NCBI RefSeq assembly: GCF_002286815.1
Contig: NZ_MUNM01000068.1
Span: 1 to 64,000, forward strand
Source: Pseudomonas sp. PICF141
GTDB lineage: Bacteria > Pseudomonadota > Gammaproteobacteria > Pseudomonadales > Pseudomonadaceae
Direction: 5' to 3'
Length of the DNA: 64,000 nt
The translations under genes were made by a program, and so were the position numbers. This document shows positions 25,085 to 34,077 of this stretch, piece after piece (position 1 is the first letter of the stretch; the number at the start of each line of letters is the position of its first letter). The notes under the pieces were generated by a model, which worked only from the letters and a program-made list of their open reading frames with translations, was not told the origin of the DNA and searched no databases.

Positions 25085-26239
25085 ATGAGTTCTGCTGAAC
25101 CGGTTACAGGGTTGATACTTTCCGGCGGCGGGGCTCGGGCGGCTTATCAGGTGGGCGTGCTGGCGGCGATTGCCGAGCTGCTGCCGGTGGGGGCGGCGAA
25201 TCCGTTTCCAGTGATCGTCGGTACTTCGGCTGGCGCGATCAACGCGGTCAGCCTGGCCAGTGGGGCAATGGACTTTCGCGGCGCGATTCAGCGTCTGACT
25301 GCCTTCTGGCAAGGGTTTCGCAGTCATCTGGTATTGCGCAGCGACTGGCCGGGGGTGATCCATCAAGCCACCCGTTTTATCAGTCACAATCTGATGGGGA
25401 TTGGCGCTCCGGTGCCCGTGGCCCTGCTCAACAGCTCGCCACTGCGCGGTTTGCTCAACGACAAACTGCACATGCCCGGGATTGCCGAGGCCATTGCGCA
25501 AAAGCAATTGAAGGCGGTGGCGGTCACGGCGTTTGGCTACGAGTCTGGTCAGGCCGTCACGTTTTATCAGGGGGGCGGCACCATCGAGTCCTGGTTGCGC
25601 CATCGGCGAATCGGCGTGCCGACGCAATTGAGCGTCGAACACTTGCTGGCCAGTTCGGCGATTCCATTGCTGTTTGCGCCGGTGAAAATCGGCGAAGAAT
25701 ATTTCGGCGATGGCGCCGTACGCCAATCGGCACCCATCAGCCCGGCCCTGCACCTGGGAGCCAGCCGCGTGCTGGTGGTAGGTGTCAGCGGCAACCCGCG
25801 CGGGGTCGACCCGCAACAGCCGCTGCAACGTGCCTATACCGGTCAGCAGCCGACCTTGGCGCAAATCGGTGGGCACATGCTCAACAGTACGTTCATTGAC
25901 AGCCTGGAAAGTGACATTGAGTTGCTGCAGCGCTTGAATCAGTTCAGCCATCTGCTGCCCGACGGCGCGCCGAGTCGTGCATTGGGCGCTGCACCGGTGG
26001 AGGTGCTGGTGATTTCGCCCAGTCAGCCGATCGATGAAATCGCGGCGCGGCATCGCCAGGAATTGCCGGCAGCCTTGCGTCTGTTTTTGCGCGGGCCGGG
26101 GGCGACCAAGACCAGCGGAGCGGGGGTGCTGAGTTATCTGTTATTCGAGGCGGGGTATTGCAGCGAACTGATCGATCTGGGGCGGCGCGATGCGTTGGCC
26201 AAGCGGCATGAATTGTGCCGGTTTCTGGGGGTGTCATAA
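25085..26239 (+). CDS. Patatin-like phospholipase
   Basis: This 384-residue protein carries the patatin features: oxyanion-hole GGGARAAYQ (about 14-22), nucleophile Ser48 in GTSAG, and the catalytic Asp209 in a DGA motif (FGDGAVRQ). No signal peptide is seen. It should hydrolyse phospholipid or lysophospholipid esters. It lies 33 bases after the acyltransferase gene, suggesting cotranscription and a role in membrane lipid turnover. A repeat follows. Confidence 0.88.
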   Translation: MSSAEPVTGLILSGGGARAAYQVGVLAAIAELLPVGAANPFPVIVGTSAGAINAVSLASGAMDFRGAIQRLTAFWQGFRSHLVLRSDWPGVIHQATRFISHNLMGIGAPVPVALLNSSPLRGLLNDKLHMPGIAEAIAQKQLKAVAVTAFGYESGQAVTFYQGGGTIESWLRHRRIGVPTQLSVEHLLASSAIPLLFAPVKIGEEYFGDGAVRQSAPISPALHLGASRVLVVGVSGNPRGVDPQQPLQRAYTGQQPTLAQIGGHMLNSTFIDSLESDIELLQRLNQFSHLLPDGAPSRALGAAPVEVLVISPSQPIDEIAARHRQELPAALRLFLRGPGATKTSGAGVLSYLLFEAGYCSELIDLGRRDALAKRHELCRFLGVS

Positions 26240-26242
26240 AGC

Positions 26243-26317
26243 AAAAGATCGCAGCCTGCGGCAGCTCCTACCCCGGATGCGCACGTCCGTAGGAGCTGGC
26301 GAAGCCTGCGATCTTTT
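26243..26317. repeat. BIME-type imperfect inverted repeat
   Basis: AAAAGATCGCAGCCTGCGGC at 26243 and onward pairs, with a few mismatches, with TAGGAGCTGGCGAAGCCTGC (26290-26317). It separates convergent genes and probably acts as a terminator for both. Confidence 0.82.
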
Positions 26318-26326
26318 GACTTTAAA

Positions 26327-27112
26327 TCAGAAGTGGAACTTCACCAGCAAGCTCGTGTTGCTCTGATCGGTCTTGAAGTACTGGCTGTCCTTGATCCCGT
26401 ACTTGTCTGACCAGTAGTCGTACTCGACACCGACGTACAACTGCTTCTCGCCGATGTTCAGGGCTTTGCCCAAGTCGTATTTGATCTGCGGGTTGAAGTG
26501 CAGGTTGGCGTGGTAGGTGCCTTTGCTGTTCTGGTCGTTATCAACGACCCAATCCATGAAACCATCGATCAGGATGTTGGAGTCGCCCACGGGAATGGTG
26601 TAGGACCAGACCGGTGTGATCTGCCAGACGTTATCACCTGCGCGGCTGCCTTCGGTGTGACGCTGGTAGAAGTTCAGCTGGAAGTAGTCGAAGCCGGGAA
26701 TCGCCAGGTCGAAACCCGGACCGATCAGGTAGGACTCGGTATCGCCTTCACCGAACTCGTACGTCATGGCCAGCAGCACATCCTTGATCGGGCCGAATTC
26801 GATCTTCTGGTCGAGAACCTTGCCCAGCGAAATACGTGGCTGGAACTCCCCGTAATAGGTGTTCGGGCCGGCGTTGAAGTCCTTCTCGCCGTTGTAGAAG
26901 ATCTTGTCGAGGAAGAAGAAGTTATCCCCGTATTTCCAGGCATCGGCGTGCTCGAAGGTGACGGTTTGCTGAATGCGCGGGTTGACCTGGAAGTCCTTGC
27001 CGTAGAGATAGGTCAGGCTGTTGTTCTGCCATTGCAGCAAGTCGCCGGCCATTGCCTGGCCCCCGGCCAGCAAGGATCCCGCGAGCATCAGGCTGGTGCG
27101 CGTACGTTTCAT
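26327..27112 (-). CDS. Tsx/OmpK-like nucleoside channel porin (copy A)
   Basis: This 261-residue outer-membrane protein has a signal peptide (residues 1-22, QAMA). The mature part alternates in beta-barrel style and ends with the C-terminal Phe of outer-membrane proteins (LLVKFHF). It belongs to the nucleoside-specific channel/OmpK family. GGGAGCAACCG precedes the ATG. It aligns without obvious gaps with the adjacent copy of the same length. Its place next to purine-degradation genes suggests purine or nucleoside entry. Confidence 0.87.
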   Translation of the reverse strand: MKRTRTSLMLAGSLLAGGQAMAGDLLQWQNNSLTYLYGKDFQVNPRIQQTVTFEHADAWKYGDNFFFLDKIFYNGEKDFNAGPNTYYGEFQPRISLGKVLDQKIEFGPIKDVLLAMTYEFGEGDTESYLIGPGFDLAIPGFDYFQLNFYQRHTEGSRAGDNVWQITPVWSYTIPVGDSNILIDGFMDWVVDNDQNSKGTYHANLHFNPQIKYDLGKALNIGEKQLYVGVEYDYWSDKYGIKDSQYFKTDQSNTSLLVKFHF

Positions 27113-27485
27113 TCGGTTGCTCCCAAAAAGTAGGTGGTTCCACGTTATTTTTCTAAGGTTGGCGCTCTGGTGTGGCGCCTTTTCTTTGCTGTAAAAAACA
27201 ATCCATTCGGTCAGCTTTAGTGCTGTTAGCAAGAGCTGAGCCAAGGCTTCCAAAAAGAAAAAAACGCCCGTTCGGCTGTTCGAAAACAGTCGATTGAGCG
27301 TCAATTCGAGGGGCCTTGGTGCTGCCCAGAGCCGGGATAAGTTGGCTTTCTGGTCAGGAACTGAATCCGCGCTTTTTTTTAGAGCGGATTCGGGCGGGCG
27401 CGGAGAATACTGACTCCTTGGCCAGGTCTCAAGTGCCCCGCAACAGAGCACCGGTGACAGCTGTGGGGCACGGTTGCGGGCCATT
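27113..27485. other. Intergenic region between the two porin genes
   Basis: No gene is seen. GTGCCCC (27433-27439) and GGGGCAC (27465-27471) can form a stem that may end the transcript of the upstream porin. GAATCCGC and GCGGATTC (about 27362-27391) form another hairpin around a T9 tract. The rest probably contains the promoter of copy A. Confidence 0.5.
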
Positions 27486-28271
27486 TTAGAAGTGCACCTT
27501 TACCAGCAGGCTGGCGGTGTTTTGGTTAGTGTCAAAGCTGGCGCTGTTTTCGATTCCGTACTTGTTTTTCCAATAGCTGTATTCGGTGCCGACGTAGACG
27601 AATTTCTCGCCCCAGCCCAAAGCCTTGCCCAGGTCGTATTTGATCTGCGGATTGATGTGCAGGTTGGCGTGGTAAGTGCCGCGTGCATTGCGATCGTTGT
27701 CCACCACCCAGTCCAGATAGCCATCGATCAACAGGTTCGAATTGCCCAGCGCAACGCTGTAGGACCACGTGGGAGTGATCTGCCAGACACCATCGCCAGG
27801 GCGTGGGCCCTCGGTCTGGCGACGATAGAAATTCAAGGTGAAGTAGTTGAAACCCGGTACCGCCAGATCGAACCCCGGGCCGATCAGATACGCTTCGCTG
27901 TCGCCTTCGCCGTACTCGTACGTCATGGCCAGCAATACGTCCTTGATCGGCCCAAGTTCGAAGCGACGGTCGAGCATTTTGCCAAACGACAGGCGTGGGC
28001 TGAATTCGCCATAGAAGGCGTGGGGGCCTTTATTGCGATCTTCTTCGCCGTTGTAGAAGATCTTGTCGATGAACAGGAAGTTATCGCCGTACTTCCATTT
28101 GTCGGCGTGCTCGAATGTCACCGTCTGCTGGATCGACGGATTGATCACGAAATTCTTGCCGTACAGGTAGCTCAGGCTATTGGTTTGCCACAGCAGTAAA
28201 TCACTGGCCATAGCCTGGCTCGCGGCCAACAGGCCGGTGCTCAACAGCACGCTGGTTTTTATCTGAATCAT
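27486..28271 (-). CDS. Tsx/OmpK-like nucleoside channel porin (copy B)
   Basis: This 261-residue paralogue of the neighbouring porin has a signal peptide (residues 1-22, QAMAS), the same GPIKDVLLAMTYE and YLIGPGFDLA stretches, and a terminal Phe (LLVKVHF). The ATG at 28271 follows AAAGGGAGCAACAG. Sequence divergence is spread along the whole length, so the duplication is not recent. It lies downstream of puuD on the same strand. Confidence 0.87.
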   Translation of the reverse strand: MIQIKTSVLLSTGLLAASQAMASDLLLWQTNSLSYLYGKNFVINPSIQQTVTFEHADKWKYGDNFLFIDKIFYNGEEDRNKGPHAFYGEFSPRLSFGKMLDRRFELGPIKDVLLAMTYEYGEGDSEAYLIGPGFDLAVPGFNYFTLNFYRRQTEGPRPGDGVWQITPTWSYSVALGNSNLLIDGYLDWVVDNDRNARGTYHANLHINPQIKYDLGKALGWGEKFVYVGTEYSYWKNKYGIENSASFDTNQNTASLLVKVHF

Positions 28272-28317
28272 CTGTTGCTCCCTTTTGTTTTTATTGTTTG
28301 AGGCGCAGGCAGCCACC

Positions 28318-28352
28318 CACTGTGGGGGCGAGCAGGCTCGCTCCCACAGTGG
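28318..28352. repeat. Short inverted repeat / REP-like hairpin
   Basis: CACTGTGGG and the GCGAGC core pair with GCTCGC and CCCACAGTG across AG. It lies upstream of porin copy B and may separate it from the preceding transcript. Confidence 0.7.
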
Positions 28353-28443
28353 GTGTGTCTTTTAACGGGTCAGTGCGGTTAGGCGTGGCAGCCGGCTTCG
28401 TGAAGAAGCTTGATTCCGGTGGCGGTAACCATGCCGAACATCG

Positions 28444-28572
28444 CTAGCGCTGCGCGGCCCGGTACCGCAGGTGGAATCGACGCCACGGGAACGCTGCTTT
28501 CGGTAGTTGCAAGAGGGGTAAACGCTGAATGACGGGTGCGTCGGGAATGCGGGCTTCGGATAGCTCGGACAT
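28444..28572 (-). CDS. Possible small protein or frameshifted remnant
   Basis: An ATG with the ribosome site GAGGT opens a 42-residue frame starting MSELSEARIPDAPVIQRLP. The other frame of the same stretch, from a GTG at 28579, runs on to 28379 and ends in a plausible hydrophobic tail (MFGMVTATGIKLLHEAGCHA). The two halves could be one small gene broken by a frameshift, or neither may be real. No family was recognised. Confidence 0.35.
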   Translation of the reverse strand: MSELSEARIPDAPVIQRLPLLQLPKAAFPWRRFHLRYRAAQR

Positions 28573-28620
28573 GCAACACCTCGGATCTTTTTTATTCTTG
28601 TGATTTTGTATCAGGTGAAC

Positions 28621-28667
28621 CTGTGGCGAGGGGGCTTTGTATGGTCACAAAAGCCCCTTCGCTACAA
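28621..28667. repeat. Degenerate GGCGAGGGGGCTT repeat
   Basis: CTGTGGCGAGGGGGCTTTGT pairs imperfectly with the AAAAGCCCCTTCGCTACA segment. It is a truncated member of the family seen at 20993 and 21824, placed just after the puuD stop. Confidence 0.65.
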
Positions 28668-28678
28668 CGGTGTGTTGC

Positions 28679-29983
28679 TTATTGGGTTTGGGCTCCCTGA
28701 ACAATCCACGCACCGATCAGGTCGCGCTCTTGCTGGGTCATCTGGGTGATGTTGCCCAATGGCATGATCTGGCTGGCAACAGCCTGGGCCTGGATGCGCG
28801 GGGCCTGGAGCTTGATCTGCTCGGGGGTATCGAACATCACGCCCCCCGGCGCCGTGCTGAACAGCGGGCTGGTGGGTTTGGCCGAATGGCAGACCGTGCA
28901 GCGTTCCTGGATCACGTCGTGCACTTTATCGAAGGCAGGGCCGGCATTGGATGCCTGGGCGGGTGCAGTTTCAGGAGCCGCCGCCGGTGCAGCTTCAGCC
29001 GGTTTCTTGCCACCGCCCAGGGCGGTTTCCGGCAGCGGCTGATACTCAATGGTGCCAGGCGCCTTGGCCACTTCAGGTGCGCTGGACATCGGCGCCGGGC
29101 CGGTCACGTAGGCCAGACAAATCATGCCGACCGCCGCGGCGGGCAGGGTCCAGGCAAACTTGTGGCTGTCATGACGGGTGTTGAAGTAGTGACGCACCAA
29201 CACCGCCAGCACCGCGATCCCGGCCAGGATCAGCCAGTTGTATTGGCTGCCGTAAGTGCTCGGAAAGTGGTTGCTGATCATGATGAACAGCACCGGCAAG
29301 GTGAAGTAGTTGTTGTGCCGCGAACGCAGCAAGCCTTTGGCCGGCAGCGCCGGATCGGGCGTGCGGTTCTCGGCGATCGCCGCCACCAATGCCCGTTGGG
29401 CCGGCATGATGATGCGGAACACGTTGCCGACCATGATAGTGCCGATGATCGCGCCGACGTGCAGGTACGCACCACGGCCGCTGAACACTTTGCTGAAGCC
29501 GTAGGCAGCGCCGATGATCAGCACGAACAGGATGAAACCGAGCAGGGCAGGGCGTTTACCCAGGGCCGAGTCGCAGAGGAAGGAGTAGACAAACCAGCCG
29601 ACGAACAGTGAGCCGATGCCCAGCAGAACACCTTCAGGACCGGTCAGGCTGCTGCCCGGAGCGAGCAGGTAAAGGGTCGGGTTGGAGTAGAACACCACGC
29701 ACAGCAGCGCGACCCCCGACAGCCAGGTGAAGTAGGCTTCCCATTTGAACCAGTGCAGGTTGTCCGGCATGGTCGGTGGAGCCAGTTTGTATTTTTCCAG
29801 GTGATAGATACCGCCGCCATGGATCGCCCACAAATCGCCCGCCAGCCCGTTTTTCGGGTTGACCCGGTTGAGGTTGTTTTCCAGCCAGACGAAATAGAAC
29901 GACGCGCCGATCCAGGCCACGCCAGTAATCATATGAACCCAGCGCACGCTCAGGTTCAGCCATTCCAACAGATGTGCTTCCAC
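28679..29983 (-). CDS. puuD: Urate hydroxylase PuuD with fused cytochrome c
   Basis: This 434-residue protein has about eight to nine membrane helices over residues 10-310, then an Ala/Pro-rich linker and a C-terminal cytochrome c domain with haem motif CTVCH (Cys362, Cys365, His366). It fits the membrane-bound PuuD type of urate oxidase, which converts urate to 5-hydroxyisourate with electrons passed to the respiratory chain. It is the last gene of the puuE-uraD-alc-allA-puuD run, and hiuH, for the next reaction, is divergent from that operon. Confidence 0.93.
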   Translation of the reverse strand: MEAHLLEWLNLSVRWVHMITGVAWIGASFYFVWLENNLNRVNPKNGLAGDLWAIHGGGIYHLEKYKLAPPTMPDNLHWFKWEAYFTWLSGVALLCVVFYSNPTLYLLAPGSSLTGPEGVLLGIGSLFVGWFVYSFLCDSALGKRPALLGFILFVLIIGAAYGFSKVFSGRGAYLHVGAIIGTIMVGNVFRIIMPAQRALVAAIAENRTPDPALPAKGLLRSRHNNYFTLPVLFIMISNHFPSTYGSQYNWLILAGIAVLAVLVRHYFNTRHDSHKFAWTLPAAAVGMICLAYVTGPAPMSSAPEVAKAPGTIEYQPLPETALGGGKKPAEAAPAAAPETAPAQASNAGPAFDKVHDVIQERCTVCHSAKPTSPLFSTAPGGVMFDTPEQIKLQAPRIQAQAVASQIMPLGNITQMTQQERDLIGAWIVQGAQTQ

Positions 29984-30034
29984 AGTCTTTACCTCTCGCC
30001 TGTCACTTTTATTGTCAAGTGATCAGACCTTCTC

Positions 30035-30538
30035 TTATTGGTGGGGGGCGAGGATCAAACGCTCATCCTCTTTGAAAAAATGCTCATCGCAGTTATTGCC
30101 TGTGCCACTGCGATCAACCACCAGGAAGTCATCCCGCTTTTCGATCGTCAGCACCGGGTGGTGCCAGACGCCGCGATGGTAATTAATGCCCTGCCTGCCG
30201 TTGGTGACGAAGGCGCGGACCAAGCCTGATACAGGTTCATCGCCAAGTGGCGCGACCACGATCAGAAAGGGGTTGCCGAGCAGCGGGATGAAAGCCTGGC
30301 TGCCCAGCGGATGACGCTCCAGCATGCTCACGGTCAGCGGCATGTCCTGCGCATCGGCGCGGAAAATGCTGATGATCGCTTTGTCCTCTGGCATAGCGGT
30401 TTGCACCGTCGCCAGTTTGTGAAAGCGCATGGTCGAACCGTTGTTGATCATGAAGTGATCGCTGCCGTCGGTTTCGATCACGTCACCGAAAGGGGCGAAG
30501 GCTTCTTTGGTCAGCGGTTCAATCGTCAGTGTGCGCAT
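30035..30538 (-). CDS. allA: Ureidoglycolate lyase
   Basis: This 167-residue cupin-fold enzyme splits ureidoglycolate into glyoxylate and urea. Family segments visible are FGDVIETDG near the N-terminus, RHPLGSQAFIPL and NYHRGVWHHPV. The ATG at 30538 (MRTLTIEPLTKEAF) gives normal family length; an upstream frame runs into a repeat. It follows alc (producer of ureidoglycolate) and precedes puuD. Confidence 0.93.
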   Translation of the reverse strand: MRTLTIEPLTKEAFAPFGDVIETDGSDHFMINNGSTMRFHKLATVQTAMPEDKAIISIFRADAQDMPLTVSMLERHPLGSQAFIPLLGNPFLIVVAPLGDEPVSGLVRAFVTNGRQGINYHRGVWHHPVLTIEKRDDFLVVDRSGTGNNCDEHFFKEDERLILAPHQ

Positions 30539-30581
30539 GCTGGTCTTCTTTTCCGAATTCTGTGTTGTTTGTTCTATCGCC

Positions 30582-30653
30582 ATCGCGGGCAAGCCCGCTC
30601 CCACAGGTTTTGTGAACGCCACAATTCCTTGTGGGAGCGGGCTTGCCCGCGAT
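30582..30653. repeat. Inverted repeat within the purine operon
   Basis: Arms 30582-30605 and 30630-30653 are exact reverse complements (ATCGCGGGCAAGCCCGCTCC and onward). It lies between alc and allA and could modulate expression along the operon. Confidence 0.87.
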
Positions 30654-30665
30654 TGGGGACGACGC

Positions 30666-31661
30666 TTATTTTGCTACCTTGCCGAGGACCCGCAGGCGGC
30701 TCACGCCACCGTCCGGGAACACGTTCAGGCGGATGTGGGTGATCGGGCCCAACGCCTTGATCTGCTCGGCGAAGGTGTGTTCGGCGTGCATTTCCAGCTT
30801 CTGGCTTGGCAGCAGTTCGCGCCAGAACAGCGACTGGGTTTCGATCTGGCTATCGGTGCCGCCCTTCACGAATGCGCCCTGGATCGAGCAGCTGTCCGGG
30901 TAGTTGCCCTTGAAGTGCAGGGTATCGACGATGACTTTTTCGATCTCGCCGGCATGCCCCAGCGCGACGATTACCCAGTCATTGCCCGGGGTGCGACGGC
31001 GTGCAGTTTCCCAGCCATCGCCCATGTTGATGCCACGACCCGGGTTGAGGATGTTGCTCATGCGGCCGAAATGTTCGTCGGAGCAGGCCAGTGCCCGGCC
31101 GCCATTGAGGGCTGCGGCCAGATCGACTTGTTCGTTGTCGCCCACAGCGGACCAGTCGCGGTACGGAACGCCATAAACACGCAGACGGGCCACGCCGCCA
31201 TCGGGGTAGATGTTGAAACGCAGGTGGCTGAACGCCTGGTCGTTGTTGATTTCGTGGTAGTGATGGCTGTTGCCTTGCAGCTCGACGGCTGACAGCACTT
31301 CAGTCCACTGAGTGTTTTCGTCCGGTTCGCCCGAAGTCAGGAAACAGGCTTCAAGCGAAGCAGACGGCGGGTAATTGCCGGTGAAGAATGAAGTGTCGAT
31401 GTCCACGCCCTTGATCGAACCCGGTACGCCAAGACGGATCACCGCGCTGTCGTAGCCTTCGAAGCGCTTGCGGCGCGACTCCCAGCCGTCCATCCACTTG
31501 CCGTTGTCATCGAACACGCCCTCCTTCCACACAGCCGGTGTCGGTTGGAACAGACGGTTGGCGTCTGCGAACCAGTCATCGGTGACCGAGATGATTTTAG
31601 TGCCCAGGCGGGCGTCGGCCAGGTTGACGAATTTCTCGAAAGGTACGGCGTAAGCTTTCAT
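30666..31661 (-). CDS. alc: Allantoicase
   Basis: This 331-residue enzyme is made of two tandem allantoicase repeats; the matching WxxGWExxR-type segments are WMDGWESRRKR near residue 58 and MGDGWETARRR near residue 218. It converts allantoate to ureidoglycolate and urea. It is 75 bases downstream of uraD and ahead of allA in the same direction. Confidence 0.95.
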   Translation of the reverse strand: MKAYAVPFEKFVNLADARLGTKIISVTDDWFADANRLFQPTPAVWKEGVFDDNGKWMDGWESRRKRFEGYDSAVIRLGVPGSIKGVDIDTSFFTGNYPPSASLEACFLTSGEPDENTQWTEVLSAVELQGNSHHYHEINNDQAFSHLRFNIYPDGGVARLRVYGVPYRDWSAVGDNEQVDLAAALNGGRALACSDEHFGRMSNILNPGRGINMGDGWETARRRTPGNDWVIVALGHAGEIEKVIVDTLHFKGNYPDSCSIQGAFVKGGTDSQIETQSLFWRELLPSQKLEMHAEHTFAEQIKALGPITHIRLNVFPDGGVSRLRVLGKVAK

Positions 31662-31736
31662 TCTTCTTGTCTGCCTTTAATAAGTTGGCTTGGGATGCTC
31701 GCAGGGCCCGCTCGGGTTTTCCTCAGGGGCTGTTCG

Positions 31737-32252
31737 CTAAAGAGTCAGTAATCGGAACAACGCGATCTTGTTGATCTCCGCCAGCGCGCATTTGAATTCG
31801 GTGTCGACCGAGTTGTGAATGCGCGTTTCGAATGCCGCGAGGATCTGATGCCGGTTGCTGCCTTTTACCGCCATGATGAAGGGAAACTTGAACTTGGCTT
31901 TGTAGGCGTCGTTCAGCTCGGTGAAGCGCTGGAACTCATCGCTCGAGCATTGGTGAATACCGGCGCCAGCCTGTTCATTCGTGCTGGCTTCGGTCAGTTG
32001 GCCCTGGACGGCGGCTTTGCCGGCCAGGTCCGGGTGAGCGTTGACCAGGGCCAGTTGGCTTTCATGATCGGCGCTCAACAGGATGTCGCTCATGCGCTGG
32101 TGCAGGGTTTCGATCTCGTCGATCGACGCATCCTGGCCCAGGTCGAAAGCCTTCTCGGCCACCCATGGCGAATGTTCGTAAATGTCGGCGAAGGCGGCGA
32201 CAAAGGCGTCGCGGCTCAGGGTCGATGGTTTCAGGGTTTGGAAGCGGCTCAT
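31737..32252 (-). CDS. uraD: OHCU decarboxylase
   Basis: This 171-residue protein converts 2-oxo-4-hydroxy-4-carboxy-5-ureidoimidazoline to S-allantoin. The catalytic-region motif NAHPDLAG and the NDAYKAKFKFPFIMAVKG segment are characteristic. Its ATG overlaps the stop of puuE by four bases (ATGA), so the two are translationally coupled. Confidence 0.95.
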   Translation of the reverse strand: MSRFQTLKPSTLSRDAFVAAFADIYEHSPWVAEKAFDLGQDASIDEIETLHQRMSDILLSADHESQLALVNAHPDLAGKAAVQGQLTEASTNEQAGAGIHQCSSDEFQRFTELNDAYKAKFKFPFIMAVKGSNRHQILAAFETRIHNSVDTEFKCALAEINKIALFRLLTL

Positions 32253-33175
32253 TTCGCGGCCCCTTGATACGGGTGGGTTGCATGCCAGTGACGAGCAATG
32301 TCGACGCGACGGCTGAACCACACCTGTTCATGACTTTTAGCGTATTCGATAAAGCGTTTGAGCGAAGCCAGACGCGCCGGACGGCCGATCAGGCGGCAAT
32401 GCAGGCCGATCGACAACATCTTCGGTGCTTCGGCGCCTTCGGCATACAGCACATCGAACGCGTCTTTCAGGTAATCAAAAAAATCGTCGCCCTTATTGAA
32501 GCCCTGGACCTGGGTGAAGCGCATGTCATTGGTGTCCAGGGTGTACGGGATCACCAGATGCGCCTTGCCGGTCGGGTTGTTCGGTTCCCAGTAGGGCAGG
32601 TCGTCGTCGTAGGTGTCGCAGTCGTAGAGGAAACCGCCTTCTTCCATCACCAGCCGACGGGTGTTCGGACCGGTGCGGCCGGTGTACCAGCCAAGAGGGC
32701 GCTCACCGGTGATTTCGGTGAGGATGCGGATCGCTTCGAGCATGTGCTCGCGTTCCTGCGCTTCGTCCATGTACTGGTAGTCGATCCAGCGGTAGCCGTG
32801 ACTGCAGATTTCATGGCCAGCATCGACCATGGCGCGGATCACGTCCGGGTGGCGCTGGGCGGCCATGGCCACGGCGAAGATAGTCAGCGGGATGTCGAAT
32901 TCCTTGAACAGTTTCAGAACCCGCCAGACGCCGGCCCGGCTGCCATACTCGTAAAGGGACTCCATGCTCATGTTGCGCTCGCCTTGCAGCGGCTGCGCCG
33001 AGACCATTTCCGAGAGGAACGCTTCGGATTCTTTGTCGCCGTGCAGGATATTGCGCTCGCCACCTTCTTCGTAGTTGAGCACGAAGGACAGCGCGATGCG
33101 GGCATTGCCCGGCCAGTGTGGGTGAGGAGGGTTACTGCCGTAACCGATCAGGTCGCGTGGGTAGTCAGCGCTCAC
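32249..33175 (-). CDS. puuE: Allantoinase PuuE (polysaccharide-deacetylase fold)
   Basis: This 308-residue enzyme has the PuuE features RDLIGYGSNPPHPHWPG, LNYEEGGERNILHGD and GHEICSHGYRW, and hydrolyses allantoin to allantoate without the metal-amidohydrolase fold. I chose the GTG at 33175 because it follows AAGGAAG with ideal spacing and gives the family start; an ATG at 33211 would add twelve basic residues. It is the first gene of the catabolic operon, with a TTGTATACAA palindrome about 95 bases upstream. Confidence 0.93.
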   Translation of the reverse strand: MSADYPRDLIGYGSNPPHPHWPGNARIALSFVLNYEEGGERNILHGDKESEAFLSEMVSAQPLQGERNMSMESLYEYGSRAGVWRVLKLFKEFDIPLTIFAVAMAAQRHPDVIRAMVDAGHEICSHGYRWIDYQYMDEAQEREHMLEAIRILTEITGERPLGWYTGRTGPNTRRLVMEEGGFLYDCDTYDDDLPYWEPNNPTGKAHLVIPYTLDTNDMRFTQVQGFNKGDDFFDYLKDAFDVLYAEGAEAPKMLSIGLHCRLIGRPARLASLKRFIEYAKSHEQVWFSRRVDIARHWHATHPYQGAAK

Positions 33176-33270
33176 TGCAGTCTTCCTTCTTGTTCGTGTC
33201 GACTTATTCAAAGTCAGGGTGTGGCGGCCTGATGATGAGAGGGCAGGCTGGCGTCACAGCGATGGGTTGA

Positions 33271-33280
33271 TTGTATACAA
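33271..33280. promoter_or_regulatory. Candidate GntR-type operator, puuE side
   Basis: TTGTATACAA is a perfect 10-base palindrome. Near copies occur upstream of hiuH (33466) and of the NCS2 purine permease (36369). The form is usual for FadR/FCD-type GntR regulators. Confidence 0.6.
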
Positions 33281-33465
33281 CTTTATATTCACTTTGTAAG
33301 CCTGATTTTTTGCATTTTTTACTGACGGTCCACTTTGAAGGGGCCTGCAAGAAATCTGCCTGATTGGTCAGCTAATGGAAAGCGGGATCTCTGATCCTAT
33401 GGTTCGGCGAAAGATTGGCTGGCCAATCCTTGATGACGGCGGTAGCGGTAAAAATGTCGTTTTTA

Positions 33466-33475
33466 TTGTGTACAA
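33466..33475. promoter_or_regulatory. Candidate GntR-type operator, hiuH side
   Basis: TTGTGTACAA has perfect outer arms (ATTGT/ACAAT when extended) with an asymmetric centre. It lies about 130 bases upstream of hiuH and shares the pattern of the sites at 33271 and 36369. Confidence 0.5.
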
Positions 33476-33606
33476 TTTTTATGAAAAATGTCTTAATCAG
33501 TCGCTCGCCGCAACTTTTCGTGTTCCGAAACGGTGCGGTCTCCTTTTCAACTGACTTCGGGAGGCGCGAGGTCTGACTGCTCCACGCAGGCAGGCGCGCA
33601 GAATCA

Positions 33607-33960
33607 ATGGGACGTTTGACGACACACGTTTTGGACGCTGCACACGGTTGCCCGGGCAGCTCGATCAAGGTCGAGTTGTACCGCGTTGAAGGTTCGCAGC
33701 TGGAATTGGTCTCCACTGCAATCACCAACAGCGATGGCCGGGTCGATGCGCCGCTGCTGCAAGGCGATGACTATCGGTCCGGGGTCTATCAGCTTCAGTT
33801 TCATGCGGGGGATTACTACCGCACCCGTGGGGTTCAGCTGCCCGAGCCTGCGTTTCTGGATGTGGTGGTGCTGCGTTTCGGCATCTCTGCGGAACAGGAT
33901 CACTATCACGTGCCGTTGTTGATTTCGCCGTACAGCTATTCCACGTACCGAGGCAGTTGA
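33607..33960 (+). CDS. hiuH: 5-hydroxyisourate hydrolase
   Basis: This 117-residue transthyretin-like enzyme has the N-terminal LTTHVLDAAHG motif and the C-terminal signature YRGS that distinguishes HiuH from true transthyretins. It converts 5-hydroxyisourate, the PuuD product, to OHCU, the UraD substrate. It has no signal peptide. It is divergent from puuE and followed by a strong terminator. Confidence 0.96.
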   Translation: MGRLTTHVLDAAHGCPGSSIKVELYRVEGSQLELVSTAITNSDGRVDAPLLQGDDYRSGVYQLQFHAGDYYRTRGVQLPEPAFLDVVVLRFGISAEQDHYHVPLLISPYSYSTYRGS

Positions 33961-34019
33961 TCCCCCAAGCCGCTGCCTCCTCCGAGAAGCGACTGCGCAT
34001 ATAGCTTCTTTGGTCTTTC

Positions 34020-34046
34020 GCCCGCTCACACTGCGGGCTTTTTTTT
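34020..34046 (+). terminator. Rho-independent terminator of hiuH
   Basis: GCCCGC (34020-34025) pairs with GCGGGC (34033-34038) and is followed by eight T (34039-34046). Confidence 0.9.
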
Positions 34047-34077
34047 GCTCTGAGAAATGGGGTGCATGGGAGGGACC

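Noticed and set aside
24692..26053. Minus-strand frame of 453 codons over lpxL and the patatin gene
   Set aside because: Covers parts of two recognised genes with catalytic motifs on the plus strand.
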